This document shows, one piece after another, positions 20,226 to 32,567 of a stretch of DNA of 64,000 bases. The stretch's first letter is position 1. Every line of letters begins with the position of its first letter. The notes beneath the pieces are model-generated. The model did no database searches. It was not told the origin of the DNA and saw nothing but the letters and a program-made list of their open reading frames with translations. The position numbers and the translations under genes are program-made. Origin of the DNA: Anniella stebbinsi (taxonomy: Eukaryota > Chordata > Lepidosauria > Squamata > Anniellidae); NCBI GenBank assembly GCA_029215795.1, contig JARDYH010000003.1:31621001-31685000 (forward strand), given 5' to 3'.

Positions 20226-21962
20226 AAGGTAAGTGCCCCCCTCCTCCCCCCCCCGCTGTCCACTTTCATCGGCGGGCGCCCACTGGCGCCCACCAATGGA
20301 AGCGGCGGTGGGCGCCAGTGGGCGCCCGCCGATCCGCCGATCCGCCGAACCGGTTCGGAGCTTTTTCGGACCGGTTCGGATTGGATCGGCCGATCCAGCT
20401 GCGGGATCGGAAATCGGATAATTTATCCGATTTCCCACTGGACCGGACTCGGATCGTGGATCGGGTCCGATCCAGTGCACATCCCTATCCAGAACTTCAT
20501 GCATCACTTTCTCCATGAAGGAAGGCATGGCATACTTGCAAGGCCTCTACGGCAAAGTTGATACATCCCAGCTAATGGGATGCTGGTTATCACGTTCTCC
20601 ATGAAGGAGGGCAGGGCATGCTTACAAGGCCAATTTGGGTTTTCCCACCTAACGGGATGCTGGCTGTGTGTAACACAGTTCTAATGGAAGCCAACTCCAT
20701 AAAGAGGTGGCAGGTTGGTTTGTGGCAGGTAGGTTTAAGTCCTGAACTTCAAGCATCACTTTCTCCATGAAGGGGGGCAGGGCATACTTACAAGGCCAAC
20801 TTGGCTAAGCTGGCACATCCCAGGTAAAGCGATACTGCCTGTGTGTAACACAGTTCTAAGTCATGCCAACTCCATAAAGAGGTGGCAGGTAGGTTTAAGT
20901 CCTGAACTTCAAGCATTACGTTCTCCATGAAGGAGGGTAGGGCATGCTTACAAGGCCAATTTGGGTTTTCCCAGCTAACGGGATGCTGGCTGTGTGTAAC
21001 ACAGTTCTAAGTCAAGCCAACTCCATAAAGAGGTGGCAGGTAAGTTTAAGTCCTGAACTTCTAGCATCACGTTCTCCATGAAGGAGGGCAGGGCATACTT
21101 GCAAGGCCACAATGGTAATGTTGAGACATTCCAGCTAATGGGATGCTTGCTGTGTGTAACACAGTTCTAAGGCAAGCTAACTCCATAAAGAGGTGGCAGG
21201 TGGGCTTCAATCCTGAACGTCTAGCATCACGTTCTCCATGAAGGAGGCAAGGCATGCTTGCAAGGCCACTATGACAATGTTGAGACATTCCAGCTTACAG
21301 GATGCTGGCTGTGTGTAACTCAGTTCTAAGTCAAGCCAACTCCATAACTCCTGACCTTCTGGCATCACGTTCTCCATGAAGGAGGGCTGGGCATACTTGC
21401 AAGGCCAACTTCGCTAAGCTGGCACATCCCAGCTAACGGGATGCTGGCTGTGTGTAACACAGTTCTAATGGAAGCCAACTCCATAAAGAGGTGGCAGGGA
21501 GGTTTGTGGCAGGGAGGTTTAAGTCCTGAACTTCAAGCATCACTTTCTCCATGAAGGAGGGCAGGGCATGCTTACAAGGCCAACATGGCCAAGTTGGGAC
21601 ATCCCAACAAAAGGATACTAGCTGTGTGTAACACAGTGTTACATCAAGCCAACTCCGTAAAGAGGTATCTGATAGGTTTAACTCCAGAACTTCATGCATC
21701 ACGTTCTCCATGAATGAGGGCAAGGCATGCTTGCAAGGCCACTATGACAAAGTTGAGACATTACAGCTAACAGGATACTGGCAGTGTGTACCACAGTTCT
21801 AAGTCAAGCCAACTCCATAAAGAGGTGACAGGTAAGTTTAACTCCTGAACTTCAAGCATCACTTTCTCCATGAAGGAGGATAGGGCATGCTTAGAAGGCC
21901 AATGTGCCAAGTTGAGACATCCCAGCTAACTGGACGCTCGCTGTGTGTAACACAGTTCTAAG

Positions 21963-24900
21963 TAGGGGTGTGCATCGGATCGGATCCGATCCACGATCCG
22001 AATCCGATCCGACCCAAAATCGGGAAAATCCGATCCGATCCGATCCGATCCGACCAACCTCCGATCCGATCCGATCCGATCCGATGAGGTCCGATCCGGA
22101 TCGGACGCCATTTTGAATGCTTTTTCCCATAGCCAAGTATTGTTTTACAAAAACGCCTATAACTTTTTCATTTTTAAAGATAGAAGGATGAAACTTGGGG
22201 ACATTGTAGACTGGTTAGGGATAGTTATCTGTGAGAAATTTCAGAAAGATTGGTGCATGCGTTTTGTGGCAATTAATTTTTTAATAAATACCCAGGAATG
22301 CTTATAACTTTGTCATTTTTAAAGTTACAAATATGAAACTTTGCCACATTGTAGGAGGTACCTTGGGACCTATGTGTGTGAAATTTCAGAAACATAGGTG
22401 CTTGCCTTGTGTGGCAATTAATTTTAGAAAAATGGGTAGTAGTGGGGTAAATACAGTTACGCCTCCCATTTTTTTATTTTTTAAGATACAAACAGGAAAC
22501 TTGGGCACATTACAGATACCACTTGCCTTGATATGTGAGTGAAATTTCAGAAACATTGGAGCTTGCCTTGTGTGGCAATTAAGTTTTGAAACAATGAGGA
22601 AAGAAACACCTATAACTTTGTCATTTTTAAAGTTACACACATGAAACTTTGCCACATTGTAGGTGGTACCTTGGGACCTATGTGTGTAAAATTTCAGAAA
22701 CATAGGTGCTTGCCTTGTGTGGCAATTAATTTTAGAAAAATGGGTAGTAGTGGGGTAAATACAGTTACGCCTCCCATTTTTTTAGTTTTGAAGATACAAA
22801 CAGGAAACTTGGGCACATTACAGGGAACACTTCACTTGATATGTGTGTAAAATTTCAGAAACATTGGTGCTTGCCTGGTGTGGCAATTAATTTTTGAAAC
22901 AATGAGGGATTCATTGGACAGCACTTGCCCATAAGGATTCATTGGACAGTACTTTCCCATAGGGAATCATTGCATTGCACTTTCCCATAGGGAATCATTG
23001 CATTGCACTTTCCCACTGAGAAATACAGTTATGCCTCCCACATTTTTATTTTTGAAGATACAAACAGGAAACTTGGGCACATTGTAGACTGGTTAGGGAT
23101 AGTTATCTGTGAGAAATTTCAGAAAGATTGGTGCATGCGTTTTGTGGCAATTAATTTTTTAATAAATACCCAGGAATGCCTATAACTTTGTCATTTTTAA
23201 AGTTACACACATGAAACTTTGCCACATTGTAGGAGGTACCTTGGGACCTATGTGTGCTAAATTTCAAAAACGTAGGTGCTTGCCTTGTATGGCAATTAAT
23301 TTTAGAAAAATGGGTAGTAGTGGGGTAAATACAGTTACGCCTCCCATTTTTTTATTTTTTAAGATACAAACAGGAAACATGGGCACATTACAGGGAACAC
23401 TTCACTTGATAGGTGTGTAAAATTTCCGAAAGCTGGGTCCAGGCATGTGGTGGCAATTAATTTTTGAAACAATGAGGAAAGAAACGCCTATAACTTTTTT
23501 ATTTTAAAAGTTAGAAGTCTGAACATTGCTCACTTTGTAGATGGGTTAGGGGTAGATATGTGTCAGAAATTTCAGAATGATAGGTCCAGGCATTTGATGG
23601 CTATGGAATTTTTAGATTAAATGTTTCAAAAAATGTTCCACAGAGGCCAGGTCTTCCTTTCCTCCCCCTCCCGCTTCCCGCGAAGAAAAGGAAACACTGT
23701 CTCGTCTCGATCCCTTTGATCCTTGCTAGTATCCATTACAGGGCTCGTGTCTGCTTTCCTACTTTCACTTTTTTACTCAAGCAGACACGAGCCCTGTAAT
23801 GGATACTAGCAAGGATCAAAGGGATCGAGACGAGACAGTGTTTCCTTTTCTTCGCGGGAAGCGGGAGGGGAAGACCTGGCCTCTGTAGAAATTTTTTTGA
23901 AACATGTAATTTAAAAATTCCATAGCCATCAAATGCCTGGACCTATCATTCTGAAATTTCTGACACATATCTACCCCTAACCCATCTACAAAGTGAGCAA
24001 TGTTCAGACTTCTAACTTTTAAAATAAAAAAGTTATAGGCGTTTCTTTCCTCATTGTTTCAAAAATTAATTGCCACCACATGCCTGGACCCAGCTGTCTG
24101 AAATTTTACACACCTATCAAGTGAAGTGTTCCCTGTAATGTGCCCATGTTTCCTGTTTGTATCTTAAAAAATAAAAAAATGGGAGGCGTAACTGTATTTA
24201 CCCCACTACTACCCATTTTTCTAAAATTAATTGCCATACAAGGCAAGCACCTACGTTTTTGAAATTTCACACACATAGGTCCCAAGGTACCACCTACAAT
24301 GTGGCAAAGTTTCATGTGTGTAACTTTACAAATGACAAAGTTATAGGCATTCCTGGGTATTTATTAAAAAATTAATTGCCACACAAGGCAAGCACCTACG
24401 TTTCCGAAATTTCATACACATGGGTCCCAAGGTACCACCTACAATGTGGCAAAGTTTCATGTGTGTAACTTTAAAAATGACAAAGTTATAGGTGTTTCTT
24501 TCCTCATTGTTTCAAAAATTAATTGCCACACAAGGAAAGCTCCAATGTTTCTGAAATTTCACTCACATATCAAGGCAAGTGGTACCTGTAATGTGCCCAA
24601 GTTTCCTGTTTGTATCTTAAAAAATAAAAAAATGGGAGGCGTAACTGTATTTACCCCACTACTACCTATTTTTCTAAAATTAATTGCCACACAAGGCAAG
24701 CACCTATGTTTCTGAAATTTCACACACATAGGTCCCAAGGTACCTCCTACAATGTGGCAAAGTTTCATGTTTGTAACTTTAAAAATGACAAAGTTATAAG
24801 CATTCCTGGGTATTTATTAAAAAATTAATTGCCACAAAACGCATGCACCAATCTTTCTGAAATTTCTCACAGATAACTATCCCTAACCAGTCTACAATGT

Positions 24901-25126
24901 CCCCAAGTTTCATCCTTCTATCTTTAAAAATGAAAAAGTTATAGGCGTTTTTGTAAAACAATACTTGGCTATGGGAAAAAGCATTCAAAATGGCGTCCGA
25001 TCCGGATCGGACATCTGGTCCGATCCGATCCGACCAGCCTCCGATCCGATCCGATCCGATCCGACCCCCCAGGTCCGATTCCGATCCGCTATCCGATCCG
25101 ATCCGGGGGGTCAGTGCACATCCCTA
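21963..25126. mobile_element. Giant fold-back hAT-type element, 3,164 bp, inserted in the satellite
   Basis: It is flanked by the perfect 8-bp duplication GTTCTAAG (21955-21962 and 25127-25134). The termini TAGGGGTGTGCA and TGCACATCCCTA match the element at 19.2 kb. Left and right arms are long inverted repeats meeting near 23770, where the 'cttcccgcgaagaaaagg' arm pairs with its complement around a short spacer. Subterminal GATCC pentamer runs lie at 22030-22090 and 25015-25065. The arms are built from modules of about 100-150 bp ('tataactttgtcatttttaaagtta', 'atgaaactttgccacattgtag', 'gaaatttcagaaa', 'ggcaattaatttt'). The left arm is about 400 bp longer because it has extra modules. There is no transposase, and short frames such as MKLCHIVGGTLGP recur only because the module recurs. 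Confidence 0.92.
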
Positions 25127-26607
25127 GTTCTAAGGCAAGCCAACTCCATAAAGAGGTGGCAGGTAGGTTTAAGTCCTGAACTTCTAGCATCATGTTTTCC
25201 ATGAAGCAGGACAGGGCATGCTTGCAAGGCCACTATGGCAAAGTTGACACATTCCAGCTAAAGGAATGCTGGCCGTGTGTAACACGGTTCTAAGGCAAGC
25301 CAACTCCATAAAGAGGTGGCAGGTAGGTTTCATCTTAGAACTTCAATCAATATTTTCTCCATGAAGGAGGGCAAGGCATGCTTTCAAGGCCACTACGGCA
25401 AAGTTGGGACATTCCAACAAAGGGGATACTGGCTGTGTGCAACACAGTTCTAAGGCAAGCCAATTCCATAAAGAAGTGGCTGTTAGCTTTAAGTCCAGAA
25501 CTTCAAGCATCACGTTCTCCATAAAGGAGGGCAGGGCATACTTGCCAAGCCACTATGGCAAACTTGAGACATCTACACAGTTCTAAGTCAAGCCAACTCC
25601 ATAAAGAATTGGCTGATAGCTTTAAGTCCAGAACTTCAAGCATCACATTTCTCCATGAAGGAGGGCAGGGCATACTTGCAAGGCCAACTTTGCTAAGCTG
25701 GCACATCCCAGCTAACGGGATGCTGGCTGTGTGTAATACAGTTCTAATGGAAGCCAACTCCTTAAAGAGGTGGCAGGGAGGTTTGTGGCAGGGAGGTTTA
25801 AGTCCTGAACGTCAAGAATCACTTTCTCCATGAAGGAGGGCAGGGCATTCTTACAAGGCCAACATGGCCAAATTGGGACATCCCAATAAAAGGGATACTA
25901 GCTGTGTGTAACACAGTTTTACATCAAGCCAACTCCATAAAGAGGTGGAAGGTAGGTTTAAGTCCTGAACTTCAAGCATTACGTTCTCCATGGAGTAGGG
26001 AAGGGCATGTTTGCAAGGCCACCATGGCAAAGTTGAGACATCCCAGCTAAAGGGATGCTGGATCTGTGTAACACAGTTCTAAGTTATGCCAACTCCATGA
26101 AGAGGTGGCAGGTAAGTTTGAGTCCTGAACTTCAAGCATCACTTTCTCCATGAAGGAGGGCAGGGCATGCTTACAAGGCCAACATGGCTAAGTTGGGATA
26201 TCCCTGCTAAAGGGATGCTGGCTGTGTGTAACACAGTTCTAAGTTAACCCAACTCCATAAAGAGGTGGCAGGTAGGTTTAATTCCTGAACTTCAAGCATC
26301 ACTTTCTCCATGAAGGAGGGCAGGGCATCCTTACAAGGCCAACATGGCGAATTTGGGTTATCCCAACAAAAGTGATACTGGCTGTGTGTAACACAGTTTT
26401 ACGTCAAGGTAACTCCATAAAGAGGTGGCAGGTAGGTTTAAGTCCAGAACTTCAAGCATTACGTTCTCCATGAAGGAGGGCAGGGCATACTTGCCAGGCC
26501 ACTATGACAAACTTGAGACATCCACACTGTTCTAAGTCAAGCCAACTCCATAAAGATGTGGCAGGTAGGTTTCAGTCCAGAACCTCAAGAATCACGTTTT
26601 CCATGAA

Positions 26608-26775
26608 GGAGAGCATTTTTAAAATTTATTTTTGTGTATTTCATTTCTAACCCGCCTCTCCATCTAGATCGAGGCGGGGAACAACACTAAATATAAATAT
26701 TAAAAAAATAAAATAGATAAACCATTAAAACAGATAAAAACAAATACATTATTAAAAACATCTTAAAAGTGGCCA
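26608..26775 (-). repeat. LINE 3' tail inserted in the satellite
   Basis: 'ttctaacccgcctctccatctagatcgaggcgggg' followed by an A/T-rich tail ('aaataaaatagataaaccattaaaac') interrupts the monomer run. It looks like a minus-strand LINE end similar to the L2 tails elsewhere here. The target duplication is unclear. Confidence 0.5.
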
Positions 26776-28219
26776 TGCAAGGCTTGTTTGCATGGCCACT
26801 ATGGCAAGGTTGAGATATCCCAGCTAACGGGATATTGGCTGTGTGTAACACAGTTCTATGTCAAGCCAACTCCAAAAAGTAGGTAGGTTTAAGTCCTGAA
26901 CTTCAAGCATCACGTTCTCCATGAAGGAGGGCAGGACATTCTTGCAAGGCCAACTTCGCTAAGTTGGCACATCCCAGGTAACGGGATGCTGGCAGTGTGT
27001 AACACAGTTCTAAGTCAAGCCAACTCCATAAAGAGGTGGCAGGTAGGTTTAATTTCCAAACTTGAAGCATCACGTTCTCCATGAAGGAGGGCAGGGCATG
27101 TTTGCAAGGCCAGCTTGGCCAAGCTGGCACATCCCAGGTAATGGGATACTGGCTGTGTGTCACACAATTCTACATCAAACCAACTCCATAAAGAGGTGGC
27201 AGTTAGGTTTCAGTCCTGAACTTCAAGCATCACGTTCTCCATGAAGGAGGGCAGGGCATGCTTGCAAGGCCACTATGGCAAAGTTGAAACATCCCAGCAA
27301 ACAGGATGCTGGCAGTGTGTTACACAGTTCTAAGTCAAGCCAACTCCATAAAGAGGTGGCAGGTAGGTTTCAGTCCAGAACTTCAAGCATTACGTTCTCC
27401 ATGAAGGAGGGCAGGGCATACTTGCAAGGCCACTACGGAAAGTTGAGACATCCCAGCTAATGGGATGCTGGTTATGTGTAACACAGTTCTAAGGCAAGCC
27501 AACTCCATAAAGAGGTGGCAGGTAGGCTTCAATCCTGAACGCCTAGCATCATGTTCTCCATGAAGGAGGCAAGGCTTGCTTGCGAGGCCACTATGACAAA
27601 GTTGAGACATTCCAGCTAACAGGATGCTGGCTGTGTGTAACTCAGTTCTAAGTCAAGCCAACTCCATAAAGAGGTCACAGGTAAGTTTAACTCCTAAACT
27701 TCAAGCATCACTTTCTCCATGAAGGAGGGCAGGGCATGCTTACAAGGCAGAAGTGGCCAAGTTGGGACATCCCAACAAAAGGGATACTGGCAGTGTGTAC
27801 CACAGTTCTAAGTCAAGCCAACTCCATAAAGAGGTGACAGATAAGTTTAATTCCTGAACTTCAAGCGTCACTTTCTCCATGAAGGAGTGCAGGGCATGCT
27901 TACAAGGCCAAAGTGCCAAGTTGGGACATCCCAACAAAAGGGATACTGGCAGTGTGTACCACAGTTCTAAGTCAAGCCAACTCCATAAAGAGGTGGCAGG
28001 TAGGTTTAAGTCCTGAACTTCAAGCATCACGTTCTCCATGAAGGAGGGCAGGACATTCTTGCAAGGCCTACTTTGCTAAGCTGGCACATCCCAGGTAACG
28101 GGATACTGGCAGTGTGTAACACAGTTCTAAGTCAAGCCAACTCCATAAAGAGGTGGCAGGTAGGTTTAAGTCCAGAACTTCATGCATCACGTTCTCCATG
28201 AAGGAAGGCAAGGCATGCT

Positions 28220-28500
28220 TGCAAGTGACCATTGCTATGTATGACTAAGGTGAGTTAATATTATGATTCTGCTCTTACATATGAACCTATTATTCACTTA
28301 CCTTGTGAGAGGTGATGGTAGCCGGCCTTGGTCTCAAAGACATCAATGATCGTTTTGGCATTTGAGATTCCTAGACATATTTACCATGCAGAAAACCTAT
28401 TTGGCAACTGAATATTTTGTGATAAATCGTAAAAGGTGGCACACACTCTTACAACCAATCTCTTTAGACAATTCACAACAATTAAAACCCCAATGTCCAC
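28220..28500. repeat. Duplicated junction block after the satellite (copy 1)
   Basis: 'tgcttgcaagtgaccattgctatgtatgactaagg' through 'ggtggcacacactcttacaaccaatctcttt' recurs at 30545-30800, including the attached satellite edge. On the minus strand a donor-like 'tcacaag/gtaagtg' (near 28305) follows an open stretch ending DVFETKAGYHHLS. The second copy keeps VFEDQA-SHHFS and its donor. I cannot name a protein. Confidence 0.65.
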
Positions 28501-30374
28501 GACAGAAGAAAATGCAAATAACTAAAGTTTTAAGCCTAAAAAGATGGTACAATATAGCAGGGGAAATAGCACTTAGAGAAACTTACTCAACATTTGAGAC
28601 TATTAAGAGGATAAAAATGAAGCGACACTTTTGCAACGGAATGCCGGTGTTTTATTACATACACACAAAGAAAATAACTGCACTAACACAAGTTTCAAAT
28701 GCCTTTAATAGCTTATGGTTACAATAGTTGCTCAGGAGAAAATAAAATATAATACAGTACAATAATAAACAGCCTTCCTTTTGATATAAGTTCTATCCTC
28801 CCATTTATTAATTATTTTTAAATCTGCCCAACAACCAGTCTATTTATATGTTTGGACTGCGTAGCACTTTTTTCTTTAAATAAAGGATATCTAATTTATT
28901 ACTTATTCTTTGCATGTAAGGCTTCTGTAGTATGTTGATATTTAAGTTTTATGTTTGAAAATAAAAAACTAAAATAATAAGTAATACGCAAAAATTAAAA
29001 CTGCAAAATGCATTATGAAAAATGCAATATGCAATTAAAACCACAAGATGCATTATGAAATATGAGCCCTTGAACTGCCAACCATCCTTCCTCTAAAACA
29101 CCCTTCTCCAACCCGTTGCCATCCCATTTCATAGTTAAACACTTGAGATTTACTTCTGAGTAAAAACACATAGGACTTTGTGATAAATCCTAAAAAACTA
29201 AAGTAAAAAGGAATACGCAACAATTAAAACTGCAAAATGCATTATGAAAAAATGCAATACGCAACAATTAAAACCACAGGATGCGTTATGAAATGTTAGC
29301 CCTTGAACTGCCAACCATCCTTCCTCTAAAACACCCTTCTCCAACCTGTTGCCATCCCATTTCACAGTTAAACACTTGAGATTTTCTTCTCAGTAAGCTC
29401 ACATAGGACTTTGTGATAAATCCTTAAAAAAATGCATGGAACAAATCTTACAACCAAGCTCTTTCAAAAATTCACAACGACTTAAACCACAAAATACATT
29501 GCAAAATAAAATGTCATTCACTAAATACATTACAAATTGAAATGTAATATAAAATATAAAAGCGCAGTTAGGAAGCAAGGAAGGAATCTTGATAAATGAA
29601 ATTTAACCCCATCACTGCCAACCAGTCATCATCTAAACCACCATTCACCAACGTGGTGCCCTCCCATTTCACAGTTAAACACATTGGGATTTTCTTCTGA
29701 GTAAACTCACATAGGAGTGTGTGATAAACCCTAAAAAAAGGACATAAACCAACTTTTACAACAAAGCTCTCTGGGCAATTCACAACAATTAAAACTGCAA
29801 AAAGTATTTATCTAAAATAAAATGCAATACTCAACAATTAAAACCCTCAAAATGCATAATTAAACTGCAGATAGCCAAATATTTGAAGAATGCAAATGAT
29901 TTAAACATAAAAAGATGGTACAATATAATATGGGAAATAGTACTGAGAAACTTAACATTTGAGAGCATTAAGAGGATAAAAGTAGGGAGACATTTTTGCA
30001 ATTGATTTTTTATTACATACACACAACCAAAATAACTGCATGAACACAGGTTTCAAATGCCTTTAATAGCTTATGGTTACAACAGTTTTTGAGGAGAAAA
30101 AATTAAAATGCTTAATTTAAAAAAGCCTTCTTTTTGATCTAGGATCTATCCTCCTATTAATTAATTATATTTGAACTCTACCTAACAACTAATGTTAAAT
30201 TGTACTGTCTATAGAGTTAGACTGTTTAGTGCTTTCTTTTTCCTTTAAAAAGTATATCTAATTTTTTACATTATCCTTGCATGTAAGGGTTCTGTAGTAT
30301 GTTGGTATTTAAGATTTACATAAGCAAATAAATAAATACACAATACACAACAAGTAAAAACCTCAAAATGCATG

Positions 30375-30560
30375 AATGAAGAGCTGCCCATGCTTGCAAG
30401 GACACTATGGCTAAATTGAGGCATCCTGATTAAGGGGATGTTGCTGTGTGTAACACAGTCCTGAGTCAGCCATCCCCAAAAAGAGAAGGCAAAGAAGTCC
30501 CTGAGCTTCAAGCACATTCTCAATGAAGGAGGGGGCCAGCCATGCTTGCAAGTGACCACT
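30375..30560 (+). repeat. Outlying degenerate satellite monomer
   Basis: 'catgcttgcaaggacactatggctaaattgag...gttgctgtgtgtaacacagtcctgagtcagcc...ctcaatgaaggaggg' is a diverged monomer joined to the second copy of the junction block at 30545. Confidence 0.85.
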
Positions 30561-31254
30561 GCTACATAGGACTAAGCTGTGTTATGATTCTGCTCTCACA
30601 CATGTACAAATTGCACACTTACCTTTGAGAAGTGATGGGAGCAGGCCTGGTCCTCAAAGACTCCAACCAATGTTGATGATCCTGATGGCATTCGTCATTC
30701 CTATGCACACTTACCTTGCAGAAAACCTGGCAACTGAACTTTTTGTTATAAATCATAAAAGGTGGCACAAACTCTTACAACCAATCTCTTTGGGCAATTC
30801 ACAAGAATTAAAACCCTCAAAATGCATAATCAAACAAAAAGCAATGCACAACCATTAAAACCCTCAAAATGCATAATCAAATAAAATGAAATGCACAGCA
30901 ATTAAAACCACAACATGCGCTTTTATATTTTATATTACAATTAGGAAACAAGGAAGGAATCTTGGTAAGGGGTGTTTAATCCTATCATTGCCAACCATTC
31001 TTCCTCTAAACCACATAGGACCGTGTGATAAATTGTAATAAAAGGGCACAAAACAACTCTTACAATGAGGCTCTTTGGGCAATTCACAACTATTAAAACC
31101 CCAAAATGCGTAATGAAATAAAATGCAACACATTGCAATTAAAACCCCAAAATACATAATAGAATAAAATAAAAAGCATACACAACAATTTAATCCCTCA
31201 AAATACATTACAAAACAAAATGCAATACACAACAATTAAAAACACAAAATGCAT

Positions 31255-31670
31255 TAAGGAGCTGGTGATGCTTGCGAGGGCACCTTCACTAACCTGAGAC
31301 ACCCCCACGAAGGGGACGCTGGCTGTATGTAACACAGTTCTAAGGCAAGCCAACTCCATAAAGAGGTGGCAGGTAGGTTTAAGTCCTGAACTTCAAGCAT
31401 AACATTCTCCATGAAGGAGGGCAGGGCATGCTTGCAAAGCCACTTTGGCAAAGTTGAGACATCCCAGCTAACGGGACGCTGGCTGTGTGTAACACCGTTC
31501 TGAGGCAAGCGAACTCCATAAATTGGTGGCAGGTAGGTTTAAGTCTTGAACTTCAAACATAACGTTCTCCATGAAGGAGGGCAGGGCATGCTTGCAAGGC
31601 CACTATGGCTAAGTTGAGACATCACAGTGAATGGGATGCTGGCTGTGTGTAACACAGTTCTAAGACCAGC
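31255..31670 (+). repeat. Outlying satellite segment, about 2.5 monomers
   Basis: 'gatgcttgcgagggcac...gctggctgtatgtaacacagttctaaggcaagccaac' is followed by further monomers and ends at 'gtgtgtaacacagttctaagaccagctctgg'. It lies 3 kb beyond the main array in the same orientation. Confidence 0.9.
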
Positions 31671-32299
31671 TCTGGCCCAAGATGTTTTACTGCCTGAAGC
31701 AATCCAAAAAAATGCACCACCTTGCACAAGCCACTAACACATGACTAGGTAATGAAACTATTACCAGTAAAGAAGTAATGGGATTTACTTCTGAGTAATC
31801 ACACATAGGATTTTGTGACAAACTGTAAAAAGAAATTATACAAACCAACTCTTAAAACAAAGCTCATTGGGCAGTTCACAACAATGAAAACCACAAAATG
31901 CATTTTAAAACAGAATGCAATACAGAACCATTAAGACCACAAAATACATTATGGAATTTAATACATTTTGTGGTTTTGTTTATTGCATAATAAAATAAAA
32001 TGAAATATAAAATGTAAAAGCACAATTAGGAAGTGAGGAAGGAATCTAGGAAAGGGTGCTGAACTCTATCATTGCCAGCCATTCTCCCTCTAAACTGCCC
32101 ATCCCCAACCTGGTGCCCTCCTTTTTCTCAGTTTAAGACATTAGAATTTACTTTTGAGTAAACACATATAAAAGTGACACAAACCAACTCTTTCAACAAT
32201 GTTCTCTGGGCTGTTCAAAACAATTCAAACCACAAAATGCATTATAAAAAAGTCCCAGACACTTACCTTTCTTTGAAGCAGGTAAATCAAGCAGATAGA

Positions 32300-32566
32300 C
32301 AAGCTGGGAAGAAAAGTGAAGAAGTTGCAATTACATACAAGAACAAGTAAAACACAATTAATACAAAGTAAAACTTACTAATTGCAATATTCAAAGAAAC
32401 ACTTTAGTGTTCAGATGTACCTCAAACAGAAGCTGCTTTTCAATAGGGTTTGTTGGCTCATTTGCTGCTCAGTACAGCCAGAAGAAGACGGGGAGCAAAG
32501 TAAATGCTCAAGTCACGCTTTGACCTCCTGGCCATAACTAGAGCAGACCAGCCAAGAGAGCAGAGC
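32300..32566. repeat. Duplicated block, partner of 52830-53050
   Basis: 'aaacttactaattgcaatattcaaagaaacactttagtgttcag...gggtttgttggctcatttgctgctcagtacagcc...actagagcagaccagc' is repeated at 52860-53045 with a few percent divergence. In this copy an L2 LINE follows at once; in the other, unrelated sequence continues, so the LINE arrived after the duplication or at its edge. Confidence 0.85.
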
Positions 32567-32567
32567 T

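Larger units (their letters stand above)
19172..20487. mobile_element. Fold-back hAT-type element, GC-rich, 1,316 bp, inserted in the satellite
   Basis: It is flanked by the perfect 8-bp duplication TCCAGAAC (19164-19171 and 20488-20495). The termini TAGGGGTGTGCA and TGCACATCCCTA are inverted repeats with the TAGGG start known for hAT elements. Removing it restores a normal monomer ('tttcagtccagaacttcatgcatcac'). Subterminal arms carry 'cggatcgg' and 'ccggttcgga' repeats. The interior is very GC-rich, with three palindromic units. There is no transposase, so it is non-autonomous. Confidence 0.9.
14943..28240 (+). repeat. Satellite array, 146-bp and about 160-bp monomers
   Basis: Head-to-tail monomers share 'gccaactccataaagaggtggcaggtaggtttaagtcctgaacttcaagcatcacgttctccatgaaggagggcagggcatgcttgcaaggcca...gggatactggctgtgtgtaacacagttctaag' in pieces. 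A short class of 146 bp lacks about 14 bp ('ggtttcagtcctga') and is seen at 15938, 16084 and 16230. A long class is 160 bp, for example 15601 to 15761. I estimate 55-60 monomers after removing the insertions. Each contains CTGTGTGTAACACAG, a 6-bp inverted repeat around 3 nt. The size is close to one nucleosome core. Frames do not stay open because 146 is not a multiple of three, so it is non-coding. Confidence 0.97.
28500..32280. repeat. AT-rich region of repeated modules
   Basis: The recurring phrase 'acaattaaaacc(a/c)caaaatgcatta(a/t)gaaataaaatgcaatac' is interleaved with a module 'ccaaccatccttcctctaaaacacccttctccaac...gttaaacacttgagatttacttctgagtaa...gtgataaatcctaaaa'. The module appears at 29070, 29308 (period about 237 bp), 29610, 30980 and 32070. 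No gene is seen. It may be expanded from one ancestral element. Confidence 0.7.

Noticed and set aside
22113..24988. Frames such as MKLCHIVGGTLGP repeated on both strands
   Set aside because: The same frame appears in both arms because the arms are inverted copies of one module; it is not a gene family.
14943..28240. CRISPR-like regular repeats
   Set aside because: The repeat unit is contiguous with no unique spacers, and this is vertebrate DNA; it is a satellite.
28362..28727. 121-codon open frame in the AT-rich region
   Set aside because: It crosses the duplicated junction block and AT-rich modules; the second copy at 30.7 kb does not keep it open.
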